Positions 9,048 through 17,836 of a stretch of DNA of 64,000 nucleotides are shown here, piece by piece. The notes under the pieces are model-generated. The model saw only the letters and a list, made by a program, of their open reading frames with translations, made no database searches and was not told the DNA's origin. How positions within the stretch are numbered: position 1 is the stretch's first letter; each line of letters starts with the position of its first letter. This DNA comes from an uncultured bacterium (GTDB taxonomy: Bacteria; Bacillota; Clostridia; Lachnospirales; Lachnospiraceae). The stretch spans positions 1 through 64,000 of the forward strand of contig CAOKFN010000001.1 of the NCBI GenBank assembly GCA_948467735.1, written 5' to 3'. Made by a program: the position numbers and the translations under genes.

Positions 9048-9076
9048 ATTATATAATATTGGATTCTTACAGTCAA
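9048..9076 (-). promoter_or_regulatory. Predicted cas operon promoter
   Basis: Read on the minus strand: -35 TTGACT (9071-9076), a 17-bp spacer, -10 TATAAT (9048-9053). This is a near-consensus sigma-A promoter about 170 bp upstream of cas3 and the only good one I see ahead of the operon. Transcription should start near 9041. Confidence 0.8.
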
Positions 9077-9282
9077 CGCTTTCGATTCAATTTGGATTCC
9101 TTATTTAAAGCTGGCCGCTCCAAAAGCCTAATAAACTCAGTATTTCTCATAAACGCCGCCGCAATTAACAGTTATTCATTTGTTCAGCATTCCCGCCGCC
9201 TGTAGATGAAAAAAGAGAAAAATAATGCTTCCTTTTTTCACAATATATCCTCCAATTATTAACATTTATCGCTTTATGCTCA

Positions 9283-9669
9283 TCACTCTATCAAATTCGC
9301 AATATCCCCATAACCCGCTTTCCTTACGACCTGCCGCAAGCCGTCCAAAACCTCCTCTTTTGAGTAATTGTTCTGCCGTAGAAAATCTTCTTCCTTCTCA
9401 CATAAATATTGATAAAAAAGAGCCGCGGCGGCAGTATCCTCCTTATTGCTGTAATCAATTCCGCCAAGCAGTATATTTTCCGCCTCGTTTATTTTGCCGC
9501 TATCAGCCATGGCCAGCAGTTCGCTCAACTTTTTCCCGGACACTTCGTACTTGTTCTCGGCCGCTTGTTCCACGGAAACGTATTTTTTCCCGAACAGCAG
9601 CGAAAAAAGCACTCTGACCATCTCTTTCACAAGCCTCATAATATAGTCTTTTTCATCTTCAAAATTCAT
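9283..9669 (-). CDS. DUF6483-like protein of unknown function
   Basis: A 128-residue soluble protein beginning MNFEDEKDYIMRLVKEMVRV, followed by LFSLLFGKKYV and a helical, TPR-like remainder with the segment INEAENILLGGIDYS. From memory this architecture matches the DUF6483 family common in Lachnospiraceae; its function is not known. No catalytic motif or transmembrane segment is evident. The reading frame begins behind a G-rich site and is preceded by a perfect palindrome about 90 bp upstream. It is not obviously part of the cas operon. Confidence 0.8.
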   Translation of the reverse strand: MNFEDEKDYIMRLVKEMVRVLFSLLFGKKYVSVEQAAENKYEVSGKKLSELLAMADSGKINEAENILLGGIDYSNKEDTAAAALFYQYLCEKEEDFLRQNNYSKEEVLDGLRQVVRKAGYGDIANLIE

Positions 9670-10243
9670 CCTTCAACCCCCCGCTTTTCCCGATTTTCAA
9701 TATACCGCCAAATCCGCCCAAAACCAAAGCACCGCGGCAAAGCGCCTCAATCATCCTCTAAACCATTCGCCGAATGGTTCCACTATTTATGCTGCTTAAC
9801 GGATAAATTTTCCGTGGTACCTGACTGTATAACGCCAGCCATATACGTTTAACCAGTGCAGTACGGTAAATTCTGGCGTTATGCAGTATATAACCGCACA
9901 CCGATATAACCTGCCGCGAGTCCTGACAGCAAACCGCCGGCAAGATACCATTGCTCGTTTTCCCACTATCAGTTTCGACAGTCTACAGTATAGTATAATA
10001 AATTTGCCAACAAATGCAACACTTAATTACTCCTCAGCCGGGCCGAACATTCAGATGCGGATGCCTGACTCGCCGCCTGCAAAAACCCTGCCCCGCCGGA
10101 CTTCATGTGCGGACTTATCCCGCCCCAATATCTCAAAAGCAGAGCGCTAAAAGGATATAAACGACTGGCCGTCGTCCTTCGAGCGGTAATAAAGTTAGTC
10201 TGAATTATGTCGCAAATAATGGCTCCAATCTCATAAATAATAG
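9670..10243. other. Intergenic region, no convincing gene
   Basis: This divergent interval holds the 19-bp palindrome, a possible minus-strand promoter near 9970-10010 (TTGCAT, 16 bp, TATACT) and a short hydrophobic minus-strand frame (WYLAGGLLSGLAAG) around 9885-9955. That frame has a stop immediately upstream and no usable start, so it may be a gene relic. Longer open frames here have no ribosome sites and look random. Confidence 0.5.
9761..9779. promoter_or_regulatory. Perfect 19-bp palindrome upstream of the DUF6483-like gene
   Basis: AACCATTCG and CGAATGGTT flank one base, a perfect 9-1-9 inverted repeat. It lies about 90 bp upstream of the gene start with no adjacent U-run, so an operator is more likely than a terminator. 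Confidence 0.5.
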
Positions 10244-10272
10244 TTGAAACAAACCAAAGCATCAAGTATAAT
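10244..10272 (+). promoter_or_regulatory. Predicted promoter of the lipoprotein gene
   Basis: TTGAAA (10244-10249), a 17-bp spacer and TATAAT (10267-10272), 79 bp upstream of the lipoprotein start. Confidence 0.75.
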
Positions 10273-10350
10273 AAATAGGTACGCCGCAGATGACCTTTGA
10301 TAAAGGTCTGTTTTAGATACCCGCCAAAACGGGCAGAGAGGAAGAAACAC

Positions 10351-10935
10351 ATGAAAAAAAGAATTCGCCTTGGATACCTTTTGTTGATAATACTGACCAT
10401 GATATGCTGTTCGGGATGCGGAGAAAAGACAGCTCCCCCCATCCTGACCATTCAGGACATCAACATAACCATTGGCAGCTCCCATCTCTCTGACCTGACG
10501 TCCAACGGGTTCATGCCCACCTTTACGGGAAATCAAATGGTAATCGGAGACTTGTCAGGAAAAAGTCGGCTTGCCGATACCATTTCCTTCAAAAAGGATA
10601 ACAACACCTATGCACGGGTACACATTTACAATCCCGATAAGAATTCCAAAAGCTACGAACAGTCCGTTATCTGCCAGCTGGAATTCTGCATGCATTCGGA
10701 GGAGGAAAGCTACTGGGCCGACGATAATTGTCTGGTAAACGGAATCAACTTTAACGGCATGACTTCCGAACAGGTGAAAGACGCAATGAAAGAATATACT
10801 GTGGCGGCGGGCGCTAATACGGACTCTCTTTGCTATGAGGACGGAGCTTATAAATATTACATCAGTTTTAATGAAGGCACCGGATTTGTGGAAAAAGTCA
10901 TTGTGGAATTGGTGCTTGGGGAAGAGTATAACTAA
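10351..10935 (+). CDS. Putative lipoprotein of unknown function
   Basis: The ATG follows GAGAGGAAG and starts a 194-residue protein with a lipoprotein signal: MKKRIRLGY, a hydrophobic core and CSGC, where the Cys would be lipidated. The mature part has no motif I recognise; it ends with a beta-rich stretch (YKYYISFNEGTGFVEKVIVEL). The lipoprotein at 39.4 kb has a similar layout, a threshold-like N-terminal part followed by a small beta domain, but clear homology cannot be shown by eye. It is one of few plus-strand genes and has its own promoter. Confidence 0.8.
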   Translation: MKKRIRLGYLLLIILTMICCSGCGEKTAPPILTIQDINITIGSSHLSDLTSNGFMPTFTGNQMVIGDLSGKSRLADTISFKKDNNTYARVHIYNPDKNSKSYEQSVICQLEFCMHSEEESYWADDNCLVNGINFNGMTSEQVKDAMKEYTVAAGANTDSLCYEDGAYKYYISFNEGTGFVEKVIVELVLGEEYN

Positions 10936-11309
10936 AATTCAGAATTTTTTGATAGAAAGTAAATTCTAAATTTATCTACTAACTGCCTTAACTTTCCTTT
11001 ATTTTCAAGGCTTTGCGGAATCCCGCTTCGCCTCCCTTGTGGCATGTGCATAGACATTCATAGGAGTATTTACGTCCGAATGCCCTAAAAGCGCCTGCAC
11101 ATCTTTTGATAACAGGTTTGTCAGCATAACCAGTACATTTGGGACAGATAAGGATAATAAGGATGGACAGAAATAAAAGAATTGCCAATAAAATAAGCAT
11201 AAAACAGTCGGAAAACACATTTCACCGGATACCCTCGAAGAGCCCACAATATTAGCGAAGGCAATGGGAGAAATCTCTTTCAGCTTATCGGAAATAATAT
11301 GCCTCTTTG
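10936..11309. other. Region with decayed mobile DNA
   Basis: Apart from the integrase remnant I see overlapping minus-strand frames, one encoding a hydrophobic stretch (MLILLAILLFLSILIILI) that runs into the remnant in a different frame. None has a good ribosome site. The interval probably consists of joined fragments. Confidence 0.5.
11005..11125 (-). pseudogene. Tyrosine recombinase C-terminal remnant
   Basis: The last roughly 35 codons of a frame read LLSKDVQALLGHSDVN followed by TPMNVYAHATREAKRDSAK. This is the C-terminal box of Tn916-type phage and transposon integrases, including the conserved LGHSD and the catalytic Tyr in NVYAH. No matching upstream integrase sequence is present; the frame before it looks unrelated. 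This indicates a decayed or deletion-truncated mobile element. Confidence 0.7.
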
Positions 11310-12122
11310 TCATGAATGTGCTTCTAACCATTTTGCTACTCCGTCAGCATTATTACTTTCAATGATTCCCGTAGCGATTTCCTTTAATTCGTCAATTGCG
11401 TTTTGGGTTGCATATGCTTCATCTGCCATTTGAAACATAGAAATATCATTTGCCGAATCGCCAAATACAATTACCTTTTGGCAGCCGCATGACTGCTTTA
11501 CTTTTTGAATTGCTGATGCCTTTGTTGCATTCCCCGGACATAGTTCTAACCAATATTCCGGTCTGTATTTATCCTGTTGAAAAACACAATTAATTCCCTC
11601 TATCTGTTTTACCCGTTCATAAAGGGGCTGTAATTCATTTTTGGGAGCAATAAATGTAAAGTAACAGGTTTTCCCTTCGTACAATTTATCTTCTGTATCA
11701 ACTATATGAATACGTCTGTCAGTAGAATGGTTTTGCAGATAAGCCTGAAAGCCTTTATTCATTCTTCCTGCCAAGCATAATCTTACTTCATCCGAGCCAA
11801 AATAAGCAGTTGTGAATCCCGGGATGATGGTGTCAGCTAAAGCCTGTCTTATGTGCTGCAATTCTTCTCCAAACATCGAAATTTCGATTTCTTTCCTGGA
11901 CTGAGGATTGGCAAGAATTGTTCCGTTGCGGATAATGACAGGCAGGTTAAAGGATATACTCCTTGTAATTTTAGAAGCAGAGCTAAGCGATCTTGCGGTC
12001 GCATATGTAAGAAATATACCTTGGGAAAGCAGACGGTTCAATATGGCAGCGCTTTCATTTGAAATTGTTTTATCATCCCGCATTAAAGTCCCATCTAAAT
12101 CAGTTACATACAATGTTTTCAT
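11310..12122 (-). CDS. Cof-type HAD-IIB family phosphatase
   Basis: A haloacid dehalogenase-like hydrolase of 270 residues, of the kind that dephosphorylates sugar phosphates or cofactors in the cytoplasm. Motif I is VTDLDGTLMRDD near the N-terminus, with the nucleophilic Asp and general acid two residues later; motif II is in TYATARS; motifs III/IV are in KASAIQ and FGDSANDISMF. The substrate cannot be told from sequence. It lies directly after a truncated frame and before the integrase remnant. Confidence 0.9.
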   Translation of the reverse strand: MKTLYVTDLDGTLMRDDKTISNESAAILNRLLSQGIFLTYATARSLSSASKITRSISFNLPVIIRNGTILANPQSRKEIEISMFGEELQHIRQALADTIIPGFTTAYFGSDEVRLCLAGRMNKGFQAYLQNHSTDRRIHIVDTEDKLYEGKTCYFTFIAPKNELQPLYERVKQIEGINCVFQQDKYRPEYWLELCPGNATKASAIQKVKQSCGCQKVIVFGDSANDISMFQMADEAYATQNAIDELKEIATGIIESNNADGVAKWLEAHS

Positions 12123-12129
12123 AATGGAA

Positions 12130-12414
12130 TCATTTTACCCTTTCTGCAATCATAATATCCATACAATGTTGGTGTGGAATTCCACCGCTGTTGCAGTCAA
12201 AAATGACTTCTTCTGTCTTATGCAGTTTCCAATCATGGTAGAGCATAAAAAGCTCTCCGGATTTCCAGTGAAACCGATTGGCATCTTTATGCGGAGGAAT
12301 TTCCACAAATGGTTTGTCTACAAATACATTGATTGCGTGTATGCCGCTTTTGTTTGTGTATTCTTTCAGATTTGCTGTGATTTCTTTCCGGATTTCCGGC
12401 TTAATAAAATGATA
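12130..12414 (-). pseudogene. Truncated gene of unknown family
   Basis: An open frame of 94 codons reads coherently (IKPEIRKEITANLKEYTNK, then FVDKPFVEIPPHKDANRFHW and FDCNSGGIPHQHCMDIM) but has no start codon: a stop lies just upstream of the first codons. It ends seven bases before the HAD gene. I do not recognise the family. Loss of the 5' end, by deletion or frameshift, is the simplest explanation. Confidence 0.45.
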
Positions 12415-12437
12415 TTATCTGATGTACCCTTATAATC

Positions 12438-12560
12438 CTATTTTTCTTCTTGCGCCATATTAGCCAAAAACAATAACTTCTTTTGAAGAACTTCTCTAGA
12501 GCCTAAATAGGCATCTTTCAATAAATTATATTCCGGCTGGTATTTTAAGTTTTCTTCCAT
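12438..12560 (-). CDS. Short ORF, 40 residues
   Basis: An ATG follows a strong GGAGGG site at seven bases and encodes MEENLKYQPEYNLLKDAYLG, then SREVLQKKLLFLANMAQEEK. The composition and ribosome site suggest a genuine translated frame. It may be a complete small helical protein or the 5' end of the broken gene downstream, which continues in a different frame after 24 bases. Function unknown. Confidence 0.5.
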   Translation of the reverse strand: MEENLKYQPEYNLLKDAYLGSREVLQKKLLFLANMAQEEK

Positions 12561-12592
12561 TTGATAACCCTCCATTTTTGACTCATAAACCG

Positions 12593-13315
12593 CTATTCCA
12601 AACCCTGCCCTTCCTCATATTCCCTGACCGCCTCTTCTATTCGGCGCTTCACCTCAGCCGCAATTTCGTTAGTCTTCATAGCCCCATATTCCTCATAAAA
12701 CATCGGCGGCAGGTAAACCAGCTTTACCGTCACAGGGGCAATGGATTTTTCGTCAAAAGGCCTGAAAGAATCTATCAGGGCGCAGGGCACAATGGGACAT
12801 TTCGCCTTTACGGCGCTCTTAAAGGTGCCTCCCTTAAACGGCAGCAGCTCGTTTCCTTTCCTGCTGCGGGTTCCCTCCGCAAAAATCAGGAAATTTCTTC
12901 CCTTTTTTACTTCATCCGTCATCTGATTGATCACCTGCAGGGACTGCTTTAAATCCTCCCTGTCAATGGGAATCGCCCTCAAAGCCGCGATCACCTGCTT
13001 GAGCAGGATGATATTGCTGGCTTCTTTCTTAATCACAAAGGAAAAGGGAACCGGACAGGAATCCAGAAATACAAGCACGTCAAATAATCCCTGATGATTC
13101 GGGAAAAAAATAAAGCCGTTTTCTTTCGGTATATTTTCAAGACCATATGCTTCTATTTTGACTCTGCCCGCACGGTTTGCGGCCTTTGTCACCTTCTTCA
13201 CACACGCATAAGACTCTTCCAGATCGATATGCTTTTTTCCACACTTCCAGATACAATAGAAATAATACGGTGTCTTCAAAAATAACCTGAGCACCATCAT
13301 CATAATACGACGCAT
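12593..13315 (-). CDS. plsC: 1-acyl-sn-glycerol-3-phosphate acyltransferase (PlsC family)
   Basis: Transfers an acyl chain to lysophosphatidic acid in phospholipid synthesis, at the membrane. The catalytic NHQGLFD motif (the HX4D block) is seen, followed by FAEGTRSRKG, the phosphate-binding block, and IVPCALID. A hydrophobic N-terminal segment (IMMMVLRLFL) anchors it. The frame could extend 19 codons upstream, but AGGATGGAAG precedes the MRRIMMM start chosen here. The protein is 240 residues, normal for the family. It stands alone, between decayed sequence and the trk genes. Confidence 0.88.
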   Translation of the reverse strand: MRRIMMMVLRLFLKTPYYFYCIWKCGKKHIDLEESYACVKKVTKAANRAGRVKIEAYGLENIPKENGFIFFPNHQGLFDVLVFLDSCPVPFSFVIKKEASNIILLKQVIAALRAIPIDREDLKQSLQVINQMTDEVKKGRNFLIFAEGTRSRKGNELLPFKGGTFKSAVKAKCPIVPCALIDSFRPFDEKSIAPVTVKLVYLPPMFYEEYGAMKTNEIAAEVKRRIEEAVREYEEGQGLE

Positions 13316-13467
13316 ACGCTTCCATCCTGCCATTTTTATATTTTCATACAAATTAGTGTGAACTGCCTGCATACCGACGCAGATTTCACTTCACGGGAAA
13401 ATTTTCGATTTGCGGAACAAACCTTTTTTCACAGAACACCTTTGGCGTCATCCGTCCTCGGCGGCGG

Positions 13468-14922
13468 CTAACGATGCCGCCAAGTGCTTCTGGAAAACAA
13501 AATCAGAATCGGAAAGATTTCCAGCCTTCCCGCCAGCATATCCATAATCAGCACCAGCTTGGAAAAAGTGCTGTAGGCGGCAAAATTGCAGGAAGGTCCC
13601 ACCATTTCAAACCCCGGTCCGATATTGTTAAAACAGGTAATCACTGCGGAAAGATTGGTGGTGATGGAAAAACCGTCCACCGATACCAGCAGATAGCTGA
13701 GTATGATAATCATCACATAGGCGGCAAGGTAGGCATTGGTATTCTGCAATACCTTCTCCCCCACAGGCTGGTTATTGACCCTCACCACCTGAACCTTCTG
13801 GGGATGGACTACTTGACGGACGCTTCTGCGCAGGCTTTTAATCACCAGCAGAGCCCTGCCGCATTTGAAACCGCCTCCCGTACTGCCCGCACAGGCTCCC
13901 ACAATCATAAGGCTGAGCAGAATCGCTTTGGAAAGTCCCGGCCACAAATCAAAATCCGTCGTGGCATACCCGGTGGAAGTAATAATCGATACCACCTGAA
14001 AAGCCGCCTGCCTGACAGTCTCCCCCAGCGTGGCATAACAGCCTTTCAGATTCCATACGATCAATGCAATGCTTCCCACCGTCAGCCCCAGATACAGCCT
14101 CAGCTCTTCATCCAGAAATACATTTTTAAATTGTTTGAGCAGCAGCAGATAATAACAGGTAAAATTCACCCCGAAAAGCAGCATAAATACCGTGCATACA
14201 TTTTGAATATAGGGGCTGTATCCCGCTATGCTGTCGTTTTTGATTCCAAAGCCCCCCGTTCCCGCCGTGCCGAAGGCGGTGCATACCGCTTCAAAGAGGG
14301 ACATATCCCCCAGCAGCAGAAAAATCACATTGATGACGGTCAATATAATATACAGAAGGTACAAAATACTTGCCGTCTTTCTCATTCTGGGCACCAGCTT
14401 GCCCACATTGGGTCCCGGGCTTTCCGCTCTCAGCAGATGCATGGTAAAACCGTTGTCGCTGCCTCCTATGGAGGACACGGCCAGCAGGAACACCAGCACC
14501 CCCATGCCCCCCAGCCAATGGCTGAAGCTGCGCCAGTACAAAATTCCTTTGGGCAGGGATTCCACCTCCGGCAGAATACTGGAACCCGTGGTGGTAAAAC
14601 CGGAAACAATCTCAAAAAAGGAGTCAATAAAGCTTGGTATCGCCCCGGACAGATAAAAAGGCAGGCATCCCAGCAGACTCATGACAATCCAGCAGATGCC
14701 CACACAGGCCAGACCTTCTTTTGCATAAAACTGATTGCGGGGTCCTCTGCAAAGCAGAAGCAGCCCCCCCGCCGCCGCCATAACGGCAAGCAGGCTCCAC
14801 AAAAAAGCCCATACTGCGGCATACTCCCTCTCCCACAGGCTTATAAGCATTGCAGGCACCATGAACACCGCCTCCACCAGCAGGATTTTGCCAACGAATC
14901 TCCCCATCATTTTAAAGTTCAT
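13468..14922 (-). CDS. trkH: Potassium uptake protein TrkH/KtrB, membrane subunit
   Basis: The ion-conducting subunit of a Trk/Ktr potassium transporter with about ten transmembrane helices. The four pore-loop filter sequences are visible: TTTGSS, TAGTGGFG, TSTGYATT and NNIGPG, each with its central Gly. The 484-residue length fits TrkH. It starts behind GAGG, 23 bp after trkA, so the two are co-transcribed and form one transporter with a nucleotide-gated regulator. Confidence 0.95.
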   Translation of the reverse strand: MNFKMMGRFVGKILLVEAVFMVPAMLISLWEREYAAVWAFLWSLLAVMAAAGGLLLLCRGPRNQFYAKEGLACVGICWIVMSLLGCLPFYLSGAIPSFIDSFFEIVSGFTTTGSSILPEVESLPKGILYWRSFSHWLGGMGVLVFLLAVSSIGGSDNGFTMHLLRAESPGPNVGKLVPRMRKTASILYLLYIILTVINVIFLLLGDMSLFEAVCTAFGTAGTGGFGIKNDSIAGYSPYIQNVCTVFMLLFGVNFTCYYLLLLKQFKNVFLDEELRLYLGLTVGSIALIVWNLKGCYATLGETVRQAAFQVVSIITSTGYATTDFDLWPGLSKAILLSLMIVGACAGSTGGGFKCGRALLVIKSLRRSVRQVVHPQKVQVVRVNNQPVGEKVLQNTNAYLAAYVMIIILSYLLVSVDGFSITTNLSAVITCFNNIGPGFEMVGPSCNFAAYSTFSKLVLIMDMLAGRLEIFPILILFSRSTWRHR

Positions 14923-14945
14923 AACAAAGCCTCGATTCCGTTATC

Positions 14946-16304
14946 TCATTCAAAAATATCGTTCAGCTGATAGATTCCTCTGCCCCTGTTTGTGACAATG
15001 ATAACCATGTCGCCTTCCTGAAAGCTGGAATCGCCGTTTGGTATTTCCATTTTCGGCCCCTTTACAATACACACCACAAGGACGCCTTTCTTCAATTTCA
15101 GCTTTTTCAAAGGCTCCCCGCAATGCTTGGTACACTTGTCAGCCGGGAATTCCATGGCCTCCGCCTGTCCGTCCGCTATGGTATGAACCGTCAAAGCGGC
15201 GCCCGTCTGATTTTTCATTGCACGCACATACTGCACAATGGTATTGCAGCACAGCTCTCTGGGACTGACGATACTGCCCAGAGACAAATTCCCTAAAATA
15301 TTGGTATCGTCCGTGCGCCCCAGCTTTGTGATAACCTGCGGGATATTGCTGCCGGTACCATAAAGGGATATAATCATATTCAGTTCATCCAGTCCCGTCA
15401 TGGTGACAAGGGCGTCGCAGTCGGAAAAACCTTCGCTTTCCAAAAGAAACCTGCTGCTGGCGTCCCCTTGTATGATGCTGGCTTCGGGCAGCATGGCTGC
15501 AAGCTGGACGCATCGTTCCGGATTCCTCTCGATAATCTGTACGCCCATGCCGCTTTTTTCAAGAAGCTTTGCCAGATAATAACTAACCCTTCCTCCGCCG
15601 CACAGAATTACCCTCTTTACCTTATGAGTAATAACGCCTAGGTTTTTCAACAGCACCGCCAAAGTGTCGGTGGATGCCGTCACAAAGATACGGTCTCCCT
15701 CCCGAAGCACAAAATTGCCGTCGGGCGCCACGGCCTTGCCGTCCCGAAGCACCGCGCAGACCAGTATCTGGCACTTGACTATGGGCGCCATGTCGTTTAA
15801 GGCCACATTGCAGAGCTTGCTGCCGCCGTCAATGCGCAGCTCCACAATCTCCACACGCCCTTTCACGAAGGTGTCCCTTTTGAGAAATCCGGGATATTTT
15901 AACAGCCTCTCTATCTCTGCCGCCGCCTGTCTCTCCGGATTCACCGTCATGGAAAGGGCAAACATTTCCCTCATCTCGTATATCTGTACCGCATACTCCG
16001 GATTGCGTATTCTTGCAATGGTATGAATATTTGGATTGAGACCATGAGCCGTCATACAGCACAGCAGGTTTACTTCATCCTGCCCCGTCATGGCGATCAG
16101 CAGATCCGCATCCTCCACTCCGGCCTGCTGCAGAACCTCCATGGAAGCGCAGTTCCCCTGCACCACCATTACGTCGTACCGCACTTCGGTGGATTCGAGC
16201 ACTTTCGGATTGGAATCTATCAAAGTCAGGTCATCTCCCTCGGCGGACAGCTGGCGGGTCAGAATCGCCCCCATTTTGCCGTCGCCGGCAATGATTATCT
16301 TCAC
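14946..16304 (-). CDS. trkA: Trk potassium transport regulator TrkA
   Basis: The peripheral NAD(H)-binding subunit that gates TrkH. It has two tandem RCK units: the first Rossmann domain starts KIIIAGDGKMGAILTRQL and the second near 230 with VILCGGGRVSYYLAKLLEKS, each followed by a C-terminal RCK_C domain. The chosen GTG follows AAGGAG at eight bases; a GTG three codons earlier overlaps the ribosome site. At 452 residues it is the standard two-unit form. Confidence 0.94.
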   Translation of the reverse strand: MKIIIAGDGKMGAILTRQLSAEGDDLTLIDSNPKVLESTEVRYDVMVVQGNCASMEVLQQAGVEDADLLIAMTGQDEVNLLCCMTAHGLNPNIHTIARIRNPEYAVQIYEMREMFALSMTVNPERQAAAEIERLLKYPGFLKRDTFVKGRVEIVELRIDGGSKLCNVALNDMAPIVKCQILVCAVLRDGKAVAPDGNFVLREGDRIFVTASTDTLAVLLKNLGVITHKVKRVILCGGGRVSYYLAKLLEKSGMGVQIIERNPERCVQLAAMLPEASIIQGDASSRFLLESEGFSDCDALVTMTGLDELNMIISLYGTGSNIPQVITKLGRTDDTNILGNLSLGSIVSPRELCCNTIVQYVRAMKNQTGAALTVHTIADGQAEAMEFPADKCTKHCGEPLKKLKLKKGVLVVCIVKGPKMEIPNGDSSFQEGDMVIIVTNRGRGIYQLNDIFE

Positions 16305-16518
16305 AGAAGTCACTCCTTGTTCTTATATAATGATAAACTTCATGTTTCATTACAATTCGTTCTATCATAATATATTATTTTATCATGCTTTTATTCCCGC
16401 GTCAGAGACTGCCTGCCGGACAGACGCTCCCCGCTGGGCAATGAGCCAGCTTTTCATAACTGACTTTATGCCGCGCCCGCAGACGCCCCAGAGCTTCAAT
16501 GTCTTCAAAACGCCTCCC

Positions 16519-17778
16519 TCACTTTATAATCCTGCGCACCGCCAGAATCGTCTTGTATTCCGCCCTGCTGACCTTGATGCCTCCGCTGGGATAGGGATTG
16601 CTGTTGCTGGCATGGACAATCATGCCGTTCCCTATGTACATGCCCACATGGCCCTCATAACAGATCAAATCCCCCGGCTGGGCCTCCGCATAGCTTATCC
16701 CCGTGCCCGCGCTCCGCTGTTCATATGAGGTTCTGGGAAGGGTGTAATTGAAATTAGCGTACACCCTGTATGTAAAACCGGAACAGTCCGTACCGTTGGT
16801 CAGGCTTGTCCCGCCGTACACATAGGGATTGCCGATATACTGGCAGGCATACTTGGCAATCTGCTTTCCCAATGTACTGCCAGAAGCATTATCAATGACC
16901 GTGGTATAGTTTGTCTCTGCAAAAGTGGTGTTGGCAAGCTTCTGGGCCTCTTCTAATCGATTCAGCTGCTGCTGATCCTGCTGCAGAGCTTTTTTGGCGG
17001 CGGCCGCCTCCTGCCTTGCCCTCGCTATCTCGGCTTCAAAATTAGCCGATTCCTGCTTCTTCCTTGCCAGCATAACGTCCAGATTATCCTTCTGGTTCTG
17101 CAAATCCGCCTCGTCCGCCTTCAGCTGTTCCCTGTGGGCTTCCAGCTGCTCTCTGTGGGCTTCCAGTTCCACCTTCTCTTCCTCCAGCCTGTCCCACAGA
17201 GCATGCACCTGTTCCTTCGTGTCCATATATTCCAGAAGAAGCTTTCTCTCATATTCATACAGCTTTTCAATTTGATCCATGCGGTTCAAAACATCCGCAA
17301 ATCCCCTTCCCTCCAGCAGTGCGTCCAAAAGAGTATTTTTATCCGCCTCATAGAGAATGCGGGTGCAGACAGCCATATTCTGCCTCTGCGCTTCCTCTCT
17401 GGCAGCCGCCGCTTCATATTCCGCTTCGGTTTCCTCAATCTGAAGCTTCTTCTGAGAAATTTCCTCCTCCTTTGCGGAAATCTCATTCTCTTTTGCGGCA
17501 ATCTCATCCTCTTTCATGCCGATGCTGGTCATGGTATTCATGATCTCGGAATTCAGGTCGTCAATCTCCTCCTGAATCAGATCCTTCTCATCCTCCAGCC
17601 CCATGATCTGTCCCAGAATTTCCTCAATGAGCCTCTGCTCCCGCTCTATTTTATCCCTGATCGCATCGATGGAAGACGCTTCCGCCGTCAATGTCCGGCT
17701 TCCCTCGGAGCCGGCAAAGGATGCTGCCAGACTGACGGCCAAAAGAAAATTAAATAATGGTTTGTATTTTTTTCTCAT
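16519..17778 (-). CDS. Secreted coiled-coil NlpC/P60 cell-wall hydrolase
   Basis: A 419-residue secreted peptidoglycan hydrolase of PcsB/CwlO-like layout. A signal peptide (LLAVSLAASFAGSEG) is followed by about 230 residues of coiled coil rich in Glu and Gln, then a C-terminal NlpC/P60 domain. The catalytic Cys is in TDCSGFTYRVY and the His in GHVGMYIGNG. In relatives the coiled coil couples the enzyme to FtsEX or keeps it inactive; that partner is not in the window. A duplicated AHREQLEAHREQLKA stretch lies in the coil. Confidence 0.93.
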   Translation of the reverse strand: MRKKYKPLFNFLLAVSLAASFAGSEGSRTLTAEASSIDAIRDKIEREQRLIEEILGQIMGLEDEKDLIQEEIDDLNSEIMNTMTSIGMKEDEIAAKENEISAKEEEISQKKLQIEETEAEYEAAAAREEAQRQNMAVCTRILYEADKNTLLDALLEGRGFADVLNRMDQIEKLYEYERKLLLEYMDTKEQVHALWDRLEEEKVELEAHREQLEAHREQLKADEADLQNQKDNLDVMLARKKQESANFEAEIARARQEAAAAKKALQQDQQQLNRLEEAQKLANTTFAETNYTTVIDNASGSTLGKQIAKYACQYIGNPYVYGGTSLTNGTDCSGFTYRVYANFNYTLPRTSYEQRSAGTGISYAEAQPGDLICYEGHVGMYIGNGMIVHASNSNPYPSGGIKVSRAEYKTILAVRRIIK

Positions 17779-17836
17779 ATTCTAAGCGTACCATAAATTC
17801 TTTGATTTTGCACTAGCTAATAAAAAATTAAGAATT

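Larger units (their letters stand above)
8877..9282. other. Region between cas3 and the DUF6483-like gene
   Basis: Besides the cas promoter and its palindrome, this stretch contains a short inverted repeat ATGGT/ACCAT near 8970 within the cas 5' leader and an AT-rich part downstream of the DUF6483-like gene. No convincing reading frame was found on either strand. Confidence 0.6.

Noticed and set aside
9885..9965. Hydrophobic minus-strand peptide WYLAGGLLSGLAAG
   Set aside because: A stop codon lies directly upstream and there is no start or ribosome site; at most a relic.
10023..10536. Two overlapping minus-strand frames over the lipoprotein promoter
   Set aside because: They run antisense to a well-supported promoter and lipoprotein gene and have no ribosome sites.
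13474..14970. A 498-codon plus-strand frame
   Set aside because: It is antisense to trkH, which has all pore motifs and a ribosome site; the plus frame has neither.
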